This document shows, one piece after another, positions 42,113 through 51,291 of a stretch of DNA of 64,000 nucleotides (the first letter of the stretch is position 1; each line of letters opens with the position of its first letter). Location: NCBI GenBank assembly GCA_046327915.1, contig JAXLXO010000035.1:1-64000 (forward strand), written 5' to 3'. The notes beneath the pieces are model-generated. The model was given only the letters and a program-made list of their open reading frames with translations. It did no database searches and was not told where the DNA came from. Position numbers and translations under genes: made by a program. The DNA comes from VGTK01 sp046327915 (lineage in GTDB: Bacteria; Desulfobacterota; Binatia; UBA12015).

Positions 42113-43384
42113 ATGACCAGCCAGGACGACCGTCTCGCCGCGATGTCGGCGCGCAAGCGCAGCATCGTCGAGCGCGCCCGCGACTACCTGATGCCCAAGC
42201 GCGTCGAGGCGTGGCTCGACCTCGGCGTGCCGCTCGTGATCGGCCGCCGCGAGGGCTACCGCATCTGGGACGTCGACGGGCGCGAGCTGCTCGACCTGCA
42301 CCTCAACGGCGGGACGTACAACCTCGGCCACCGCAATCCGGAGCTGGTCGGCGTGCTGCGCGACGCGCTCGACGAGCTCGACGTCGGCAACCACCACTTC
42401 CCCTCCGAGGCGCGCGCCGACCTCGCGGAGGCACTGGCACGGGCGACGCCGGGCGACCTGCACTTCTCGGTTCTCGTGCCGTCCGGCAGCGAGGCCAACG
42501 ACCTCGCGATCCGGGTCGCACGGCGGATCACCGGGCGCAGGAAGATCGTCGCGCTCGAGGCGGCGTTCCACGGCCGCACGGCGCTCGCGGCCGCAGCGGG
42601 CAAGCCCGACGACGCGCGCTTCTTCGTGAGCGACTACCCCGACGAGTTCGCGACCGTGCCGTTCGACGACCTCGGCGCGATGGAGCGCGCGCTCGCACCG
42701 GGCGACGTCGCCGCCGTGCTCATGGAGACCATGCCCGCGACGTACGGCTTTCCGGTGCCGTCGGACGGCTACCTGCGCGGCGTCAAGCAGCTGTGCGAGC
42801 GGCACGGGGCACTCTACGTCGCCGACGAGGTGCAGACCGGCCTCGGCCGCACCGGACACCTCTGGGGGTGCGAAGCGTGGGGCGTCGAGCCCGACATGCT
42901 GGTCACCGGAAAGGGGCTGTCGGGCGGCCTCTATCCGATCTCCGCCGTCGTGATGACGCGGACGGTCGGCCGCTGGCTCGCCGAGAGCGGCTGGAGCTAC
43001 GTGTCCACCTTCGGCGGCGCCGAGCTCGGCTGCCGCGTCGCCTCGCGCGCGCTCGAGATCTGCAGTCGTCCCGAGTCGCTCGCGAACGCGCGCCGGATCG
43101 CCGCGCGGCTCGGCGCGGGGCTCGCCGATCTCCGCGGCCGGCACCCGCGGCTGCGCGGCGTGCGCCAGAAGGGTCTCGTCATGGCACTCGAGGTCGAAGG
43201 TGGCTGGGGCGGCGTCGAGCTGTCGCGCGCGCTCTACGAGCGCGGCGTGTGGGCGATGTTCTCGGGCTTCGACCTCTCGGTCCTGCAGTGGAAGCCAGGG
43301 CTGCTGATCGACGATGCGTACTGCGACGAGCTGCTGGGGCGACTCGACGCGGCCCTCGGCGACATCGAGAGGGCGCCGGCGTGA
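42113..43384 (+). CDS. Class-III aminotransferase
   Basis: A 423-residue PLP-dependent enzyme of the class-III aminotransferase family. PLP-site elements include VPSGSEANDLAIRVARRITG, the DEVQTGLGRTG Asp/Gln region and the Schiff-base Lys in LVTGKGLSGGLYP. Members act on omega-amino or ornithine-like substrates; some homologues are phospho-lyases. The stop overlaps the kinase gene by four bases (GTGA), suggesting that both proteins work on the same metabolite. Upstream is a divergent PEBP gene. Confidence 0.85.
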   Translation: MTSQDDRLAAMSARKRSIVERARDYLMPKRVEAWLDLGVPLVIGRREGYRIWDVDGRELLDLHLNGGTYNLGHRNPELVGVLRDALDELDVGNHHFPSEARADLAEALARATPGDLHFSVLVPSGSEANDLAIRVARRITGRRKIVALEAAFHGRTALAAAAGKPDDARFFVSDYPDEFATVPFDDLGAMERALAPGDVAAVLMETMPATYGFPVPSDGYLRGVKQLCERHGALYVADEVQTGLGRTGHLWGCEAWGVEPDMLVTGKGLSGGLYPISAVVMTRTVGRWLAESGWSYVSTFGGAELGCRVASRALEICSRPESLANARRIAARLGAGLADLRGRHPRLRGVRQKGLVMALEVEGGWGGVELSRALYERGVWAMFSGFDLSVLQWKPGLLIDDAYCDELLGRLDAALGDIERAPA

Positions 43385-44406
43385 CCGACTTCGCGACCGT
43401 ACCGGAGAGCGAGCAGACGGCCCGCCTCGGACGTCTCGCCGCGCGCGCCCTCGAGGCATGGGACCTCGGATCGGCGGATCTCGCGCTGGTCAAGTATCGC
43501 GAGAACGCCGTGTTCGCGGTCACGACGGAAGGCGGCGCACGCCGCGTGCTGCGTGTCCACCGCGCCGCGTACCGCAGCGACGACGACGTGCGCAGCGAGA
43601 TCGCGTGGACGCGGGCGCTCGCGGCGAGCGGCATCCACACGCCCGAGTTCGTGGCGACCCGTCGTGGCGACTTCCTGAGCCACGCCTCGGTGGACGGCGT
43701 CCCCGGCGTCCGCCAGTGCGACCTCATGGAGTGGGTGGACGGCTCGCCGCTCGGCTCTCTGGAGCACGGCGTCGCGCTCGACGACGACGGGATCCGGCGG
43801 ACGTATGCGACGATCGGCGAGCTCGCAGCGCGCGTGCACGCACACGGGGAAGCCTGGCCTCGCCCGGCCGGATTCTCGCGCCCCGTCTGGGACGTGGCGT
43901 CGCTGGTCGGCGAAGCGCCGGCGTTCGGCGCGTTCTGGGAGCTCGACGTGTTCGACGCCGGGCAGCGCGCCCTGCTCCTGCGGGTCCGCGACGGCGTGCG
44001 CGCGCGGCTGGCAGGGCTCGGTACGCCACGCCTGCTCGTGCACGGCGATCTCATCCCCGACAACGTCCTCGTCGCGCACGCCGGTGTCCGCGTGATCGAC
44101 TTCGACGACTGCGGTGCGGGGTCCTGGGTCCTCGAGCTCGCCACGTCGGTCTTCCCGCTGCTGATCTCGGGCGGCTTCGACGCCGGCGTGGCGGGATTCC
44201 TCGACGGCTACGAGCGCGTGCGTCCGGTCCCCGAGGACGAGCGCGAGCTGCTGCCCGCGATGATCGTCGCGCGCGGCCTCAGCTACCTCGGCTGGCCGGT
44301 CGGCCGGCCGGAGATCCACTCGCAGCGGGAGATCGCGCCGCTCTACGCGGCCGGCATGTGCGAGCTCGCCGAGCGCTGGCTCTCGGGACTCGGCCCCTCC
44401 GGCTGA
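43381..44406 (+). CDS. APH-family kinase (aminoglycoside phosphotransferase-like)
   Basis: A 341-residue kinase-fold protein. The catalytic loop HGDLIPDNVL and the metal-binding IDFDDCG (Asp) are typical of APH/choline/homoserine-type small-molecule kinases. VKYRENAVFAV and the following strand form the nucleotide-binding lobe. GTG start overlaps the aminotransferase stop. Known related pairs include hydroxylysine kinase with a class-III phospho-lyase, so a hydroxyamino-acid substrate is a reasonable guess, not shown. Confidence 0.75.
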   Translation: MTDFATVPESEQTARLGRLAARALEAWDLGSADLALVKYRENAVFAVTTEGGARRVLRVHRAAYRSDDDVRSEIAWTRALAASGIHTPEFVATRRGDFLSHASVDGVPGVRQCDLMEWVDGSPLGSLEHGVALDDDGIRRTYATIGELAARVHAHGEAWPRPAGFSRPVWDVASLVGEAPAFGAFWELDVFDAGQRALLLRVRDGVRARLAGLGTPRLLVHGDLIPDNVLVAHAGVRVIDFDDCGAGSWVLELATSVFPLLISGGFDAGVAGFLDGYERVRPVPEDERELLPAMIVARGLSYLGWPVGRPEIHSQREIAPLYAAGMCELAERWLSGLGPSG

Positions 44407-44413
44407 GGCGAGC

Positions 44414-47400
44414 TCACCACGTGTCGATGCAGCCGCGCTTCTTGCCCACGCGCGGCCACGCGGTTCCCGGCCACGACGCGAACGCGCTCGCCACGCGCGC
44501 GCGCGACTCCGCCGGATCGATCACCTCGTCGATCTCGAAGTGGCTCGCGGTGTTCGTGGCCTTGCCGCGCTCGTAGGCGCGCGCGACCATGTCGTCGAAC
44601 ACGCGCTTGCGCTCCTTCGCGTCCTCGATCGCCTCGAGCTCCTTCCGGAATCCGAGCTTGACGGCGCCTTCGAGGCCCATGCCGCCGAACTCGCCGGTCG
44701 GCCACGACACGGTGAAGACCGGCGCCTTGTGGCTGCCGCCCGCCATCGCCTGCGCGCCGAGGCCGTACGACTTGCGCAGCACGATGGTCGCCGTCGGAAC
44801 CGTCAGGCTGGCGCCGACGACGAAGAGCCGCGAGCAGTGCCGCACCAGCGCCGTGCGCTCGATCTCCGGTCCGACCATGATGCCCGGCGTGTCGCAGAGG
44901 AAGAGCACGGGCAGGTCGTACGCGTCGCAGAGCTGCAGGAAGCGCGCGGCCTTGTCCGCACCGGGGCTGTCGATCGCACCAGCGAGGTGCTTCGGATCGT
45001 TCGCGACGATGCCGAGCGGACGCCCCTCCATGCGCGCGAGTGCGGTGACCATGCCCGGACCGAACCCGCGCCGCAGCTCGAGCACGGAGCCGGCGTCGGC
45101 GAGCGTCTCGATCACGTCGCGCACCTCGTAGACGCGCAGACGGTTCTCGGGAATCACGTGGCGCAGCGCGCGCTGGTCGGCGACGTCCCAGCCCGGTAGC
45201 GTGCCCTGGAAGTACGACAGGTACTGCTTCGCGACGCGCACGCCCTCGGCCTCGTCCGCGACCGCGACGTCGACCACGCCGTTCGGCACCTGGACCGACA
45301 TCGGCCCGACCTCTTCCGGCCGGAACACGCCGAGCCCGCCGCCCTCGATCATCGCCGGGCCGCCCATGCCGATGTTCGAGTTCGCGGTCGCGATCACCAC
45401 GTCGCAGCAGCCGAGCAGCGCCGCGTTGCCGGCGAAGCAGCGTCCGGAGTTGATGCCGACCAGCGGCACGAGGCCCGACAGCTTCGCGAACAGGTGGAAC
45501 GCCATGCAGTCGAGGCCCGCGACACCCTGCACGTCGGTGTCGCCGGGGCGTCCGCCGCCGCCTTCGGTGAAGAAGACGACCGGCACGCGAAGGCGCTCCG
45601 CGACCTCGAACAGCCGGTCCTTCTTCTTGTGGTTCTGCATGCCCTGCGTGCCGGCGAGCACCGTGTAGTCGTAGGCGAGGACCGCGCACTGCGTGCGCGT
45701 GTCGTCGAAGAGCTCGCCGTTCACGCGGCCGAGCCCCGCGACCAGGCCGTCGGCCGGCGTGCGCGCGATCAGCTCCTCGACCGGACGCCGCGTGCGCTGC
45801 GCCGCGATCACGTACGAGCCGTACTCGACGAACGTACCGGCATCGCACAGGTCGTCCACGTTCTCGCGCGCCGTGCGCTGTCCGGTCTTGCGGCGGCGCG
45901 CGACGGCGTCGGGCCGCGACGCGTCCTGCTTGACGGCGTGCCGCGCCAGAACCTCGGCGAGGTCGGGACGGATGTGATCGGGATCGTGCGCCGCCGCCTC
46001 GCTCGCCACTTCCGCCGCGACGTCCGCGCGCTCGAGCACGAGCAGCACCGCGCCGGCCGGCACCGTGTCGTTCTCGTCGACGACGCGGCGCTCGACGATG
46101 CCGCTCACCGGCGCCTGCACGACGTGCTCCATCTTCATCGCGGACATCACGAGCAGCGCCTGCCCCTCGCGCACCGTGTCGCCCGACGCGACGTCCACGC
46201 CGACGATCGTTCCCTGCAGCGGCGCGCGCACGGCGACCATCCCGTCCGGCACGTCGACGTCGTGCGCACGCGGCGCGCTCGCGAGCGACGCCGCCTCGAC
46301 CGCACGGCCGCCGACCGCCGCGCCCGCGTCCTTGCCGTACGCGAGCACCGCGAGCGGATCGTCACGATCGACCTTCGCACCGGCGCGCGGCGCGTGCGGT
46401 GCGGGCGCCGACGGATCGACCGTGCTGACCGCTGCGGCCTCGTCCTCGTGCACGAGGTCGGCCGCGTTCTCCTCGACGAAGGCCGTGTCGATGCGGTTCG
46501 CGAGGAAGCGCGGGTCGCCGAGCAGGCGCTTCAGGAAGGGCACGTTGGTCGCGAGGCCCTCGATCTCGAGCTCGGAAAGCGCCCGCGACGCGCGCGTGAC
46601 GGCGTCGGCGAACGTTCCCGTCGAGTGCACGACGAGCTTCGCCAGCAGCGAGTCGAAGCCGGGGTGCGTGTGCATGCCGGCGTACGCGGCGGAGTCGACG
46701 CGCACGCCGGGTCCTGACGGCAGGCTCAGCGCCGCGATCGCACCGCCGGTCGGGCGAGCGCCGCCGTCGGCGGTCATGATCTCGGTATTGACGCGCAGCT
46801 GCAGCGCGAATCCGCGCGGCGTCGCGACCTGCTCCTGCGCGAGCTGCAGGTCGCGCAGCGTGGCGCCGTCGGCGATCGCGAGCTGCGCGCGCACGAGGTC
46901 GATGCCGAGGACCTCCTCGGTGATCGTGTGCTCGACCTGCAGACGCGGGTTCGCCTCGATGAAGGCGTAGCTCGCCTCCCCGCTCGACGACGCGTCGGCG
47001 TCGACCAGGAACTCGAACGTGCCGGCGCTCCGGTACTTGACCTCCTGCGCGAGGCGCAGGGCGTCGGCCGCGAGGCGCGCGCGCACGCGCGCAGACAGGC
47101 TCGGGCACGGCGCGATCTCGACGATCTTCTGGTGCCGGCGCTGGATGCTGCACTCGCGCTCGCCGAGCTGCACCACGTTGCCGTCGCCGTCGCCGAGGAT
47201 CTGGATCTCGACGTGGCGCGCGCGCCCGAACAGCTCCTCGACGTAGACGTCGCCGTTGCCGAACGCGGCGCGCGCCTCCGACTGGCAGCGCGGATAGGCG
47301 GCGCGCAGCTCGGCGACGCTTCGCGCGACGCGCATGCCGCGTCCGCCGCCGCCCGCGACGGCCTTCAGCACGACGGCGCCGTTCTTCCCGAGGCCGGAGA

Positions 47401-47833
47401 GAAACGCCTCGGCCTCCTCGAGCGTCACCGGACCGCTCGACGCGGGCAGCACCGGCACGCCGCAGCGCTGCGCGAGCGCACGCGCGCGCACCTTGTCGCC
47501 GAGGATCTCCAGCGTCTCGACCGTCGGCCCGACGAAGCTCACGCCGGCCTTCTCGCAGGCGCGTGCGAAGGCCGGATTCTCCGACAGGAAGCCGTAGCCC
47601 GGATGGATCGCGTCGCAGCCGGTGTCGGCCGCGGCGGCGAGCATCTGGTCGACGTCGAGGTACGGCGCGGCGCCGCTGCCCGACAGGCCGTACGCCTCGG
47701 GCGCGCGGCGCACGTGCATCGCCTCGACCTCGTCGTCCGCGTACACGGCGACCGCGCGGATGCCGGCGTCACGCGCGGCGCGCAGGATGCGCACGGCGAT
47801 CTCGCCACGGTTCGCGACCAGGAGCTTCCTCAT
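44414..47833 (-). CDS. Single-chain biotin-dependent acyl-CoA carboxylase (BC-BCCP-CT)
   Basis: An 1139-residue fusion that resembles the single-chain LCC-type acyl-CoA carboxylases. Residues ~1-450 are biotin carboxylase (GGGGRGMRV ATP loop, ECSIQRRHQKIVE, EANPRLQVEH). A linker/BT region follows to ~510. The biotinyl domain has VMSAMKMEHV with the biotin acceptor Lys at 567. Residues ~620-1139 are the carboxyltransferase domain (TARENVDDLCDAG, NPNIGMGGPAM-type, GYVHASFGVM-like segments). It would carboxylate acyl-CoA in the cytoplasm. The only gene of the left-strand run with a clear metabolic role. Confidence 0.85.
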   Translation of the reverse strand: MRKLLVANRGEIAVRILRAARDAGIRAVAVYADDEVEAMHVRRAPEAYGLSGSGAAPYLDVDQMLAAAADTGCDAIHPGYGFLSENPAFARACEKAGVSFVGPTVETLEILGDKVRARALAQRCGVPVLPASSGPVTLEEAEAFLSGLGKNGAVVLKAVAGGGGRGMRVARSVAELRAAYPRCQSEARAAFGNGDVYVEELFGRARHVEIQILGDGDGNVVQLGERECSIQRRHQKIVEIAPCPSLSARVRARLAADALRLAQEVKYRSAGTFEFLVDADASSSGEASYAFIEANPRLQVEHTITEEVLGIDLVRAQLAIADGATLRDLQLAQEQVATPRGFALQLRVNTEIMTADGGARPTGGAIAALSLPSGPGVRVDSAAYAGMHTHPGFDSLLAKLVVHSTGTFADAVTRASRALSELEIEGLATNVPFLKRLLGDPRFLANRIDTAFVEENAADLVHEDEAAAVSTVDPSAPAPHAPRAGAKVDRDDPLAVLAYGKDAGAAVGGRAVEAASLASAPRAHDVDVPDGMVAVRAPLQGTIVGVDVASGDTVREGQALLVMSAMKMEHVVQAPVSGIVERRVVDENDTVPAGAVLLVLERADVAAEVASEAAAHDPDHIRPDLAEVLARHAVKQDASRPDAVARRRKTGQRTARENVDDLCDAGTFVEYGSYVIAAQRTRRPVEELIARTPADGLVAGLGRVNGELFDDTRTQCAVLAYDYTVLAGTQGMQNHKKKDRLFEVAERLRVPVVFFTEGGGGRPGDTDVQGVAGLDCMAFHLFAKLSGLVPLVGINSGRCFAGNAALLGCCDVVIATANSNIGMGGPAMIEGGGLGVFRPEEVGPMSVQVPNGVVDVAVADEAEGVRVAKQYLSYFQGTLPGWDVADQRALRHVIPENRLRVYEVRDVIETLADAGSVLELRRGFGPGMVTALARMEGRPLGIVANDPKHLAGAIDSPGADKAARFLQLCDAYDLPVLFLCDTPGIMVGPEIERTALVRHCSRLFVVGASLTVPTATIVLRKSYGLGAQAMAGGSHKAPVFTVSWPTGEFGGMGLEGAVKLGFRKELEAIEDAKERKRVFDDMVARAYERGKATNTASHFEIDEVIDPAESRARVASAFASWPGTAWPRVGKKRGCIDTW

Positions 47834-47895
47834 CCCGTGGGCTTACGACGCGGCATCGTGCGCCGGCAAACCGCTGACCGCCGCCGCTGTCGGCG

Positions 47896-48279
47896 TCAGC
47901 GCGCCACCCGCGCCGGGGCTTCACGGAACATCGCCTCCATCCGCTGCTGCATGTCGAGCGCGGGCCGGAACTCGCCGCGCGTGCGCGTGCGCTCCGGATC
48001 GACGTTCCACACCGCGTGCGGCGTGCCGGGAGGGATCACGATCGCGGCGCCGGCGCGCAGCACGTGCACGCGGCCACCGATGCGCACGTTGAGCGTCCCC
48101 GCGAGCACCTCGAGCCGCTCGGCCTGCGCGACGTGCACGTGATCGTCGGGCGGCGCCGTCACCACGTTGGTCAGGATCTCGAAGCGGAACTCGCCCCAGG
48201 GATCGGTCGCCTCCTCGAGCACCACCAGACGGTCCCCGGTCCGCGGATGCATCAGCAGCTTCGCCGTATTGCGCGCCAT
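47896..48279 (-). CDS. Small cupin protein
   Basis: A 127-residue single-domain cupin. The two cupin boxes are DDHVHVAQAERLEVLAGTLN and HAVWNVDPERTRTR with VIPPGTPHAV between; the H-x-H and late His would bind a metal. It could be an enzyme or a ligand sensor. ATG at 48279 has GGAG close upstream. It lies 62 bases upstream of the carboxylase on the same strand. Confidence 0.75.
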   Translation of the reverse strand: MARNTAKLLMHPRTGDRLVVLEEATDPWGEFRFEILTNVVTAPPDDHVHVAQAERLEVLAGTLNVRIGGRVHVLRAGAAIVIPPGTPHAVWNVDPERTRTRGEFRPALDMQQRMEAMFREAPARVAR

Positions 48280-48391
48280 CGTCGCTCTCCTTTCGCGTCC
48301 ATCCGATAGCGAGGTCCTGCTGCCAGCGTGCTGTCAGGAGAGTTTGCGGCCCCCCGCATTCGCCTACCGACGTCCGGAATCGTCACGTGCT

Positions 48392-49108
48392 TCAACGCGA
48401 GAGGACGACGCGCAGAAGATCGTCCGGCGTGCGGCCCGGCGACGGCGCGAAGGTCTCGTCGAGAAATTCGACCTCGCGCATGCGGTCGAGGCGGAAGAAG
48501 CGCAGGTCGTCGCGCAGCTCGCACCACGCGCCGGCGAGCCACACCGGACCGTGGAACCACAGCGTGATCGGCTGCACGCGGCGCCGCGTCTCCGCGCCGC
48601 GCTCGTCGCGATAGCGGAAGCGGATCTTGCGCCGCGCGCGGACCGCTGCGCGCAGCTCCGCGAGGTCGAAGTCGAGCGCGGGACGGCGGCGATCGACCGG
48701 CGCCCACAGCGTGACGTCGGCGAGCAGCTGCTTCAGGTGCGACGGCAGCGTCGGCTCGATGCGCGCCAGCGCCGCGTCCGCCGCGCGCGCCATCTCGGGA
48801 TCGCTCCAGCCCTGCACGATGCGCGCGCCGAAGACGAGCGCTTCCAGCTCGTCCTCGCGGAACATCAGCGGCGGCAGCTCGTAGCCCGCGCGCAGCGAGT
48901 AGCCGACCCCCGCCTCACCGTCGATCGGCACGCGGCTCGCGATCAGCGCCTGCACGTCGCGGTAGATCGTGCGCTCGCTGACCTCGAGCTTCTCGGCGAG
49001 GTCGCGCGCCTTCACCACCTTCCGCCGCCGCAGCAGCTGGATGATCTCGAACAAGCGCTCGGCCCGCCGCACGGGCGGGTGTTTCGACCTTTCTTCGCCT
49101 CCGGTCAA
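48392..49108 (-). CDS. WYL-domain transcriptional regulator (YafY-like)
   Basis: A 238-residue regulator. N-terminal winged helix-turn-helix: RLFEIIQLLRRRKVVKARDL and SERTIYRDVQALIASRVPI. The C-terminal WYL-like domain (LWFHGPVWLAGAWCELRDDLRFFRLDRM) may bind ligand or nucleic acid. Such proteins often regulate adjacent genes; here it follows the PhyH gene by 34 bases, on the same strand, and precedes the cupin gene. Confidence 0.85.
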   Translation of the reverse strand: MTGGEERSKHPPVRRAERLFEIIQLLRRRKVVKARDLAEKLEVSERTIYRDVQALIASRVPIDGEAGVGYSLRAGYELPPLMFREDELEALVFGARIVQGWSDPEMARAADAALARIEPTLPSHLKQLLADVTLWAPVDRRRPALDFDLAELRAAVRARRKIRFRYRDERGAETRRRVQPITLWFHGPVWLAGAWCELRDDLRFFRLDRMREVEFLDETFAPSPGRTPDDLLRVVLSR

Positions 49109-49142
49109 GCCCCGCGGAGAAGCGTCGACCGGAGCGGGGGCA

Positions 49143-50015
49143 TCAGCGGCCCGCGCCCAGGGCCCGCGCCTTCTCCGACGCGGCGGCGAGGTCGCCGAAT
49201 CCGGCCGAAGGCGCGTCGATCTCCAGGACGTCGATCGGGTCCCGCAGATCGTCGACGTAGCCGAGCGCGTACGCGCCGCGCGCGTAGCCGATCAGCCGCA
49301 GCAGGTCGATCGGCAGCGTGCGCGCGATCTCGCGCGGCACGGCGAGGTACTGGTTCTCCTCCTGCCGCAGCCACGAGCGGTTGTACGTGATGTTGATGCC
49401 GGCGCGGACGTCGTCCGACCGGTTCGCGCCGCCGCCGTGGTAGAGGCTGCCGGTGTAGAGCAGCACCGAGCCCTTGCGCATCTCCGCCGGAATGGTGTCG
49501 GACTCCTGGAACGCGAGCCCGTCCTCGAGGTGGTTGCTCTTCGGGACGACGCGCGTGGCGCCGTTGCGCTCGGTGAAGTCGGTCAGCGCCCAGATGGTGT
49601 TGCACTGCACGTCGTAGCCGCGCGGGAACGGGAAGAAGTCGAACGCCCACTGGTCGCGGTGGATCACCTGCGCGGGCTCGCCGGGACCGATCGCGATCAC
49701 CTGCGTCAAGTGCAGCTGGAAGCTGGTCGCGTCCTTCAGCGTCTCGCGCGTCGCGTCGAGCACCAGCGGGTGCATCACGAGGTCGCGGCACGTCGCCGAG
49801 CGCGCGACGAGTCCGCCGGTGCGGCGCGTGCGCTTGCCACTGAACTCGTCCGGCCCGTACGGCGTCGCGTCGAGATACGGCGCGAGCTCGGCGCGCACCG
49901 CGTCCATCACCGACGGCGCGACGAGCTCGTCGATGACGACGCCACCGTCGCGCGCGAGCAGGGCCGCAGCCTCCGCGCCGGTCGCCGACGCGCTCAGATG
50001 TTCGATCGTCGCCAT
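49143..50015 (-). CDS. Phytanoyl-CoA dioxygenase-family protein
   Basis: A 290-residue Fe(II)/2-oxoglutarate oxygenase homologue. Iron ligands are HRDQWAF (His-x-Asp) near residue 116 and the distal His in TGSLYHGGGANRS near 190; the following Arg is the usual 2-OG anchor region. Substrates in this family include phytanoyl-CoA, ectoine precursors, halogenated or sterol molecules; none is indicated. A long run of same-strand genes (TetR, DUF1772-like, PhyH, WYL) suggests co-regulation. Confidence 0.85.
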   Translation of the reverse strand: MATIEHLSASATGAEAAALLARDGGVVIDELVAPSVMDAVRAELAPYLDATPYGPDEFSGKRTRRTGGLVARSATCRDLVMHPLVLDATRETLKDATSFQLHLTQVIAIGPGEPAQVIHRDQWAFDFFPFPRGYDVQCNTIWALTDFTERNGATRVVPKSNHLEDGLAFQESDTIPAEMRKGSVLLYTGSLYHGGGANRSDDVRAGINITYNRSWLRQEENQYLAVPREIARTLPIDLLRLIGYARGAYALGYVDDLRDPIDVLEIDAPSAGFGDLAAASEKARALGAGR

Positions 50016-50042
50016 GCCTCGTTCTCCTTCTCGTCCGTCTCG

Positions 50043-50495
50043 TCAGTGCGCGAGCGCGCCCAGCAGCGTCGCGGTGAAGCCGATCGCGACCGCGATCTGC
50101 CGCCGCCGGAAGACCGCGAGCCACTCCTCGCGCGTCGCTTCCCAGCCCGCCGGCACCGCGTCCGGCGACCAGCCCTGCATGCGGTCGTTGACCGGCACCG
50201 AGCGCTTCAGCATCAGCCAGGCCTCGGCGAGCAGCGCGGCCAGTGCGATCACCGCGCAGCCGCGCGCCGCACCGGCCGCGAACACGACCGACGCGACCAC
50301 GCAGACCAGCGTCGCGACGTAGACCGCCGGCAGCCGGGTCCGCATCACGTCGTCGATGCGGTTCCGGAGCTCGACGTACGCGCTCGCGCCGAGCCGCCGC
50401 TGCGTCTCGCCGAGGCCGACCGCGTAGAATGCGTGCTGGCTCGCGACCAGCCCGAAGGTCGTCACGGTCGCGAACCACAGCCAGTCGATGCTCAT
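50043..50495 (-). CDS. DUF1772-like membrane protein
   Basis: A 150-residue integral membrane protein with four hydrophobic segments (WFATVTTFGLVASQHAFYAVG, LPAVYVATLVCVVASVVFAA, CAVIALAALLAEAWLML, QIAVAIGFTATLLGALAH). It resembles DUF1772 (anthrone oxygenase-like) membrane proteins in size and layout. Its start overlaps the TetR gene by four bases, so it is the first likely target of that regulator. Confidence 0.6.
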   Translation of the reverse strand: MSIDWLWFATVTTFGLVASQHAFYAVGLGETQRRLGASAYVELRNRIDDVMRTRLPAVYVATLVCVVASVVFAAGAARGCAVIALAALLAEAWLMLKRSVPVNDRMQGWSPDAVPAGWEATREEWLAVFRRRQIAVAIGFTATLLGALAH

Positions 50496-51190
50496 GCCGT
50501 CCTCCTCGCCCGGCGCGCCCGTGCGCCGCTGCGCACTCCGCGCTTCGCCGCGGTGGCCGATGACGTCGCGCTGCGCTGCGGCCGCGCGCCGGCCGGCGCG
50601 AGCGCCGCGAGCACGGTCTCGAGGCGTGCCTGCAGCGCCCCGACCTCCGGGTCCGGCTGCGTCAAGCACTCGAGCTCGAACCCGCGCACCAGCGCGATCA
50701 GCGTGCGCGCCGCCTCGAACGAGCGCGCGACGCCGAGCCGCTCGAGCGCCTCGCCCAGACGTGCCGCGAGCGCGCGCTCGTACGCGTTCACCTCGCGGGC
50801 GAGCGCGGGATCGCGCGCGGCGCGCACGATGAGCTCGTACTCGACCACGATCAGCGCACGGCTCTCGAGCTCGCGGCGCACCATCCCGACGAGGAATGCG
50901 ATCACGTCCGCCGCGGTGCGCAGGCGCAGCCCGCCCTGCACCTCGTCGATCGCGCCGTACACCGCCGCGGCGTGATGACGGAACGCCTCGCGCAGCAGCT
51001 CGTCGCGCGAGGCGAAATAGTAGGTCGTGGAGCCGAGCGGCACGCCCGCCTCGGCGGCGACGCGGCGGTGCGTGACCGCCTCGGCGCCGCCGCTCGCGAC
51101 GACGCGCAGCGCCGCGTCGAGGATCGAGCGGCGCTTCAGCTCGGACTGCGGCAGGGACGGGTCGGTGCCGCGTGTCGTGCCTCGCTCCAT
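50492..51190 (-). CDS. TetR-family regulator
   Basis: A 232-residue TetR protein. The helix-turn-helix is ALRVVASGGAEAVTHRRVAA then AGVPLGSTTYYFASRDELLR. The C-terminal ~30 residues are Arg/Ala-rich (SGARARRARRTA). Its gene heads a leftward operon with the DUF1772-like and PhyH genes, and lies 101 bases from the divergent DedA gene, so it may control both sides. Confidence 0.85.
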   Translation of the reverse strand: MERGTTRGTDPSLPQSELKRRSILDAALRVVASGGAEAVTHRRVAAEAGVPLGSTTYYFASRDELLREAFRHHAAAVYGAIDEVQGGLRLRTAADVIAFLVGMVRRELESRALIVVEYELIVRAARDPALAREVNAYERALAARLGEALERLGVARSFEAARTLIALVRGFELECLTQPDPEVGALQARLETVLAALAPAGARPQRSATSSATAAKRGVRSGARARRARRTA

Positions 51191-51291
51191 GTTGGACGTT
51201 TGTACACATCAGCCGAACTTCTGTCCAGCACCGACACCGAGACCGCCGATGCGCGGGCGGCCGTCGTTTGACTCGACGCGGCGAGCGACGC

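Noticed and set aside
51191..51291. TetR operator between the second TetR gene and DedA
   Set aside because: GGAC and GTCC sites are present, but the arms match poorly and the spacing is irregular.
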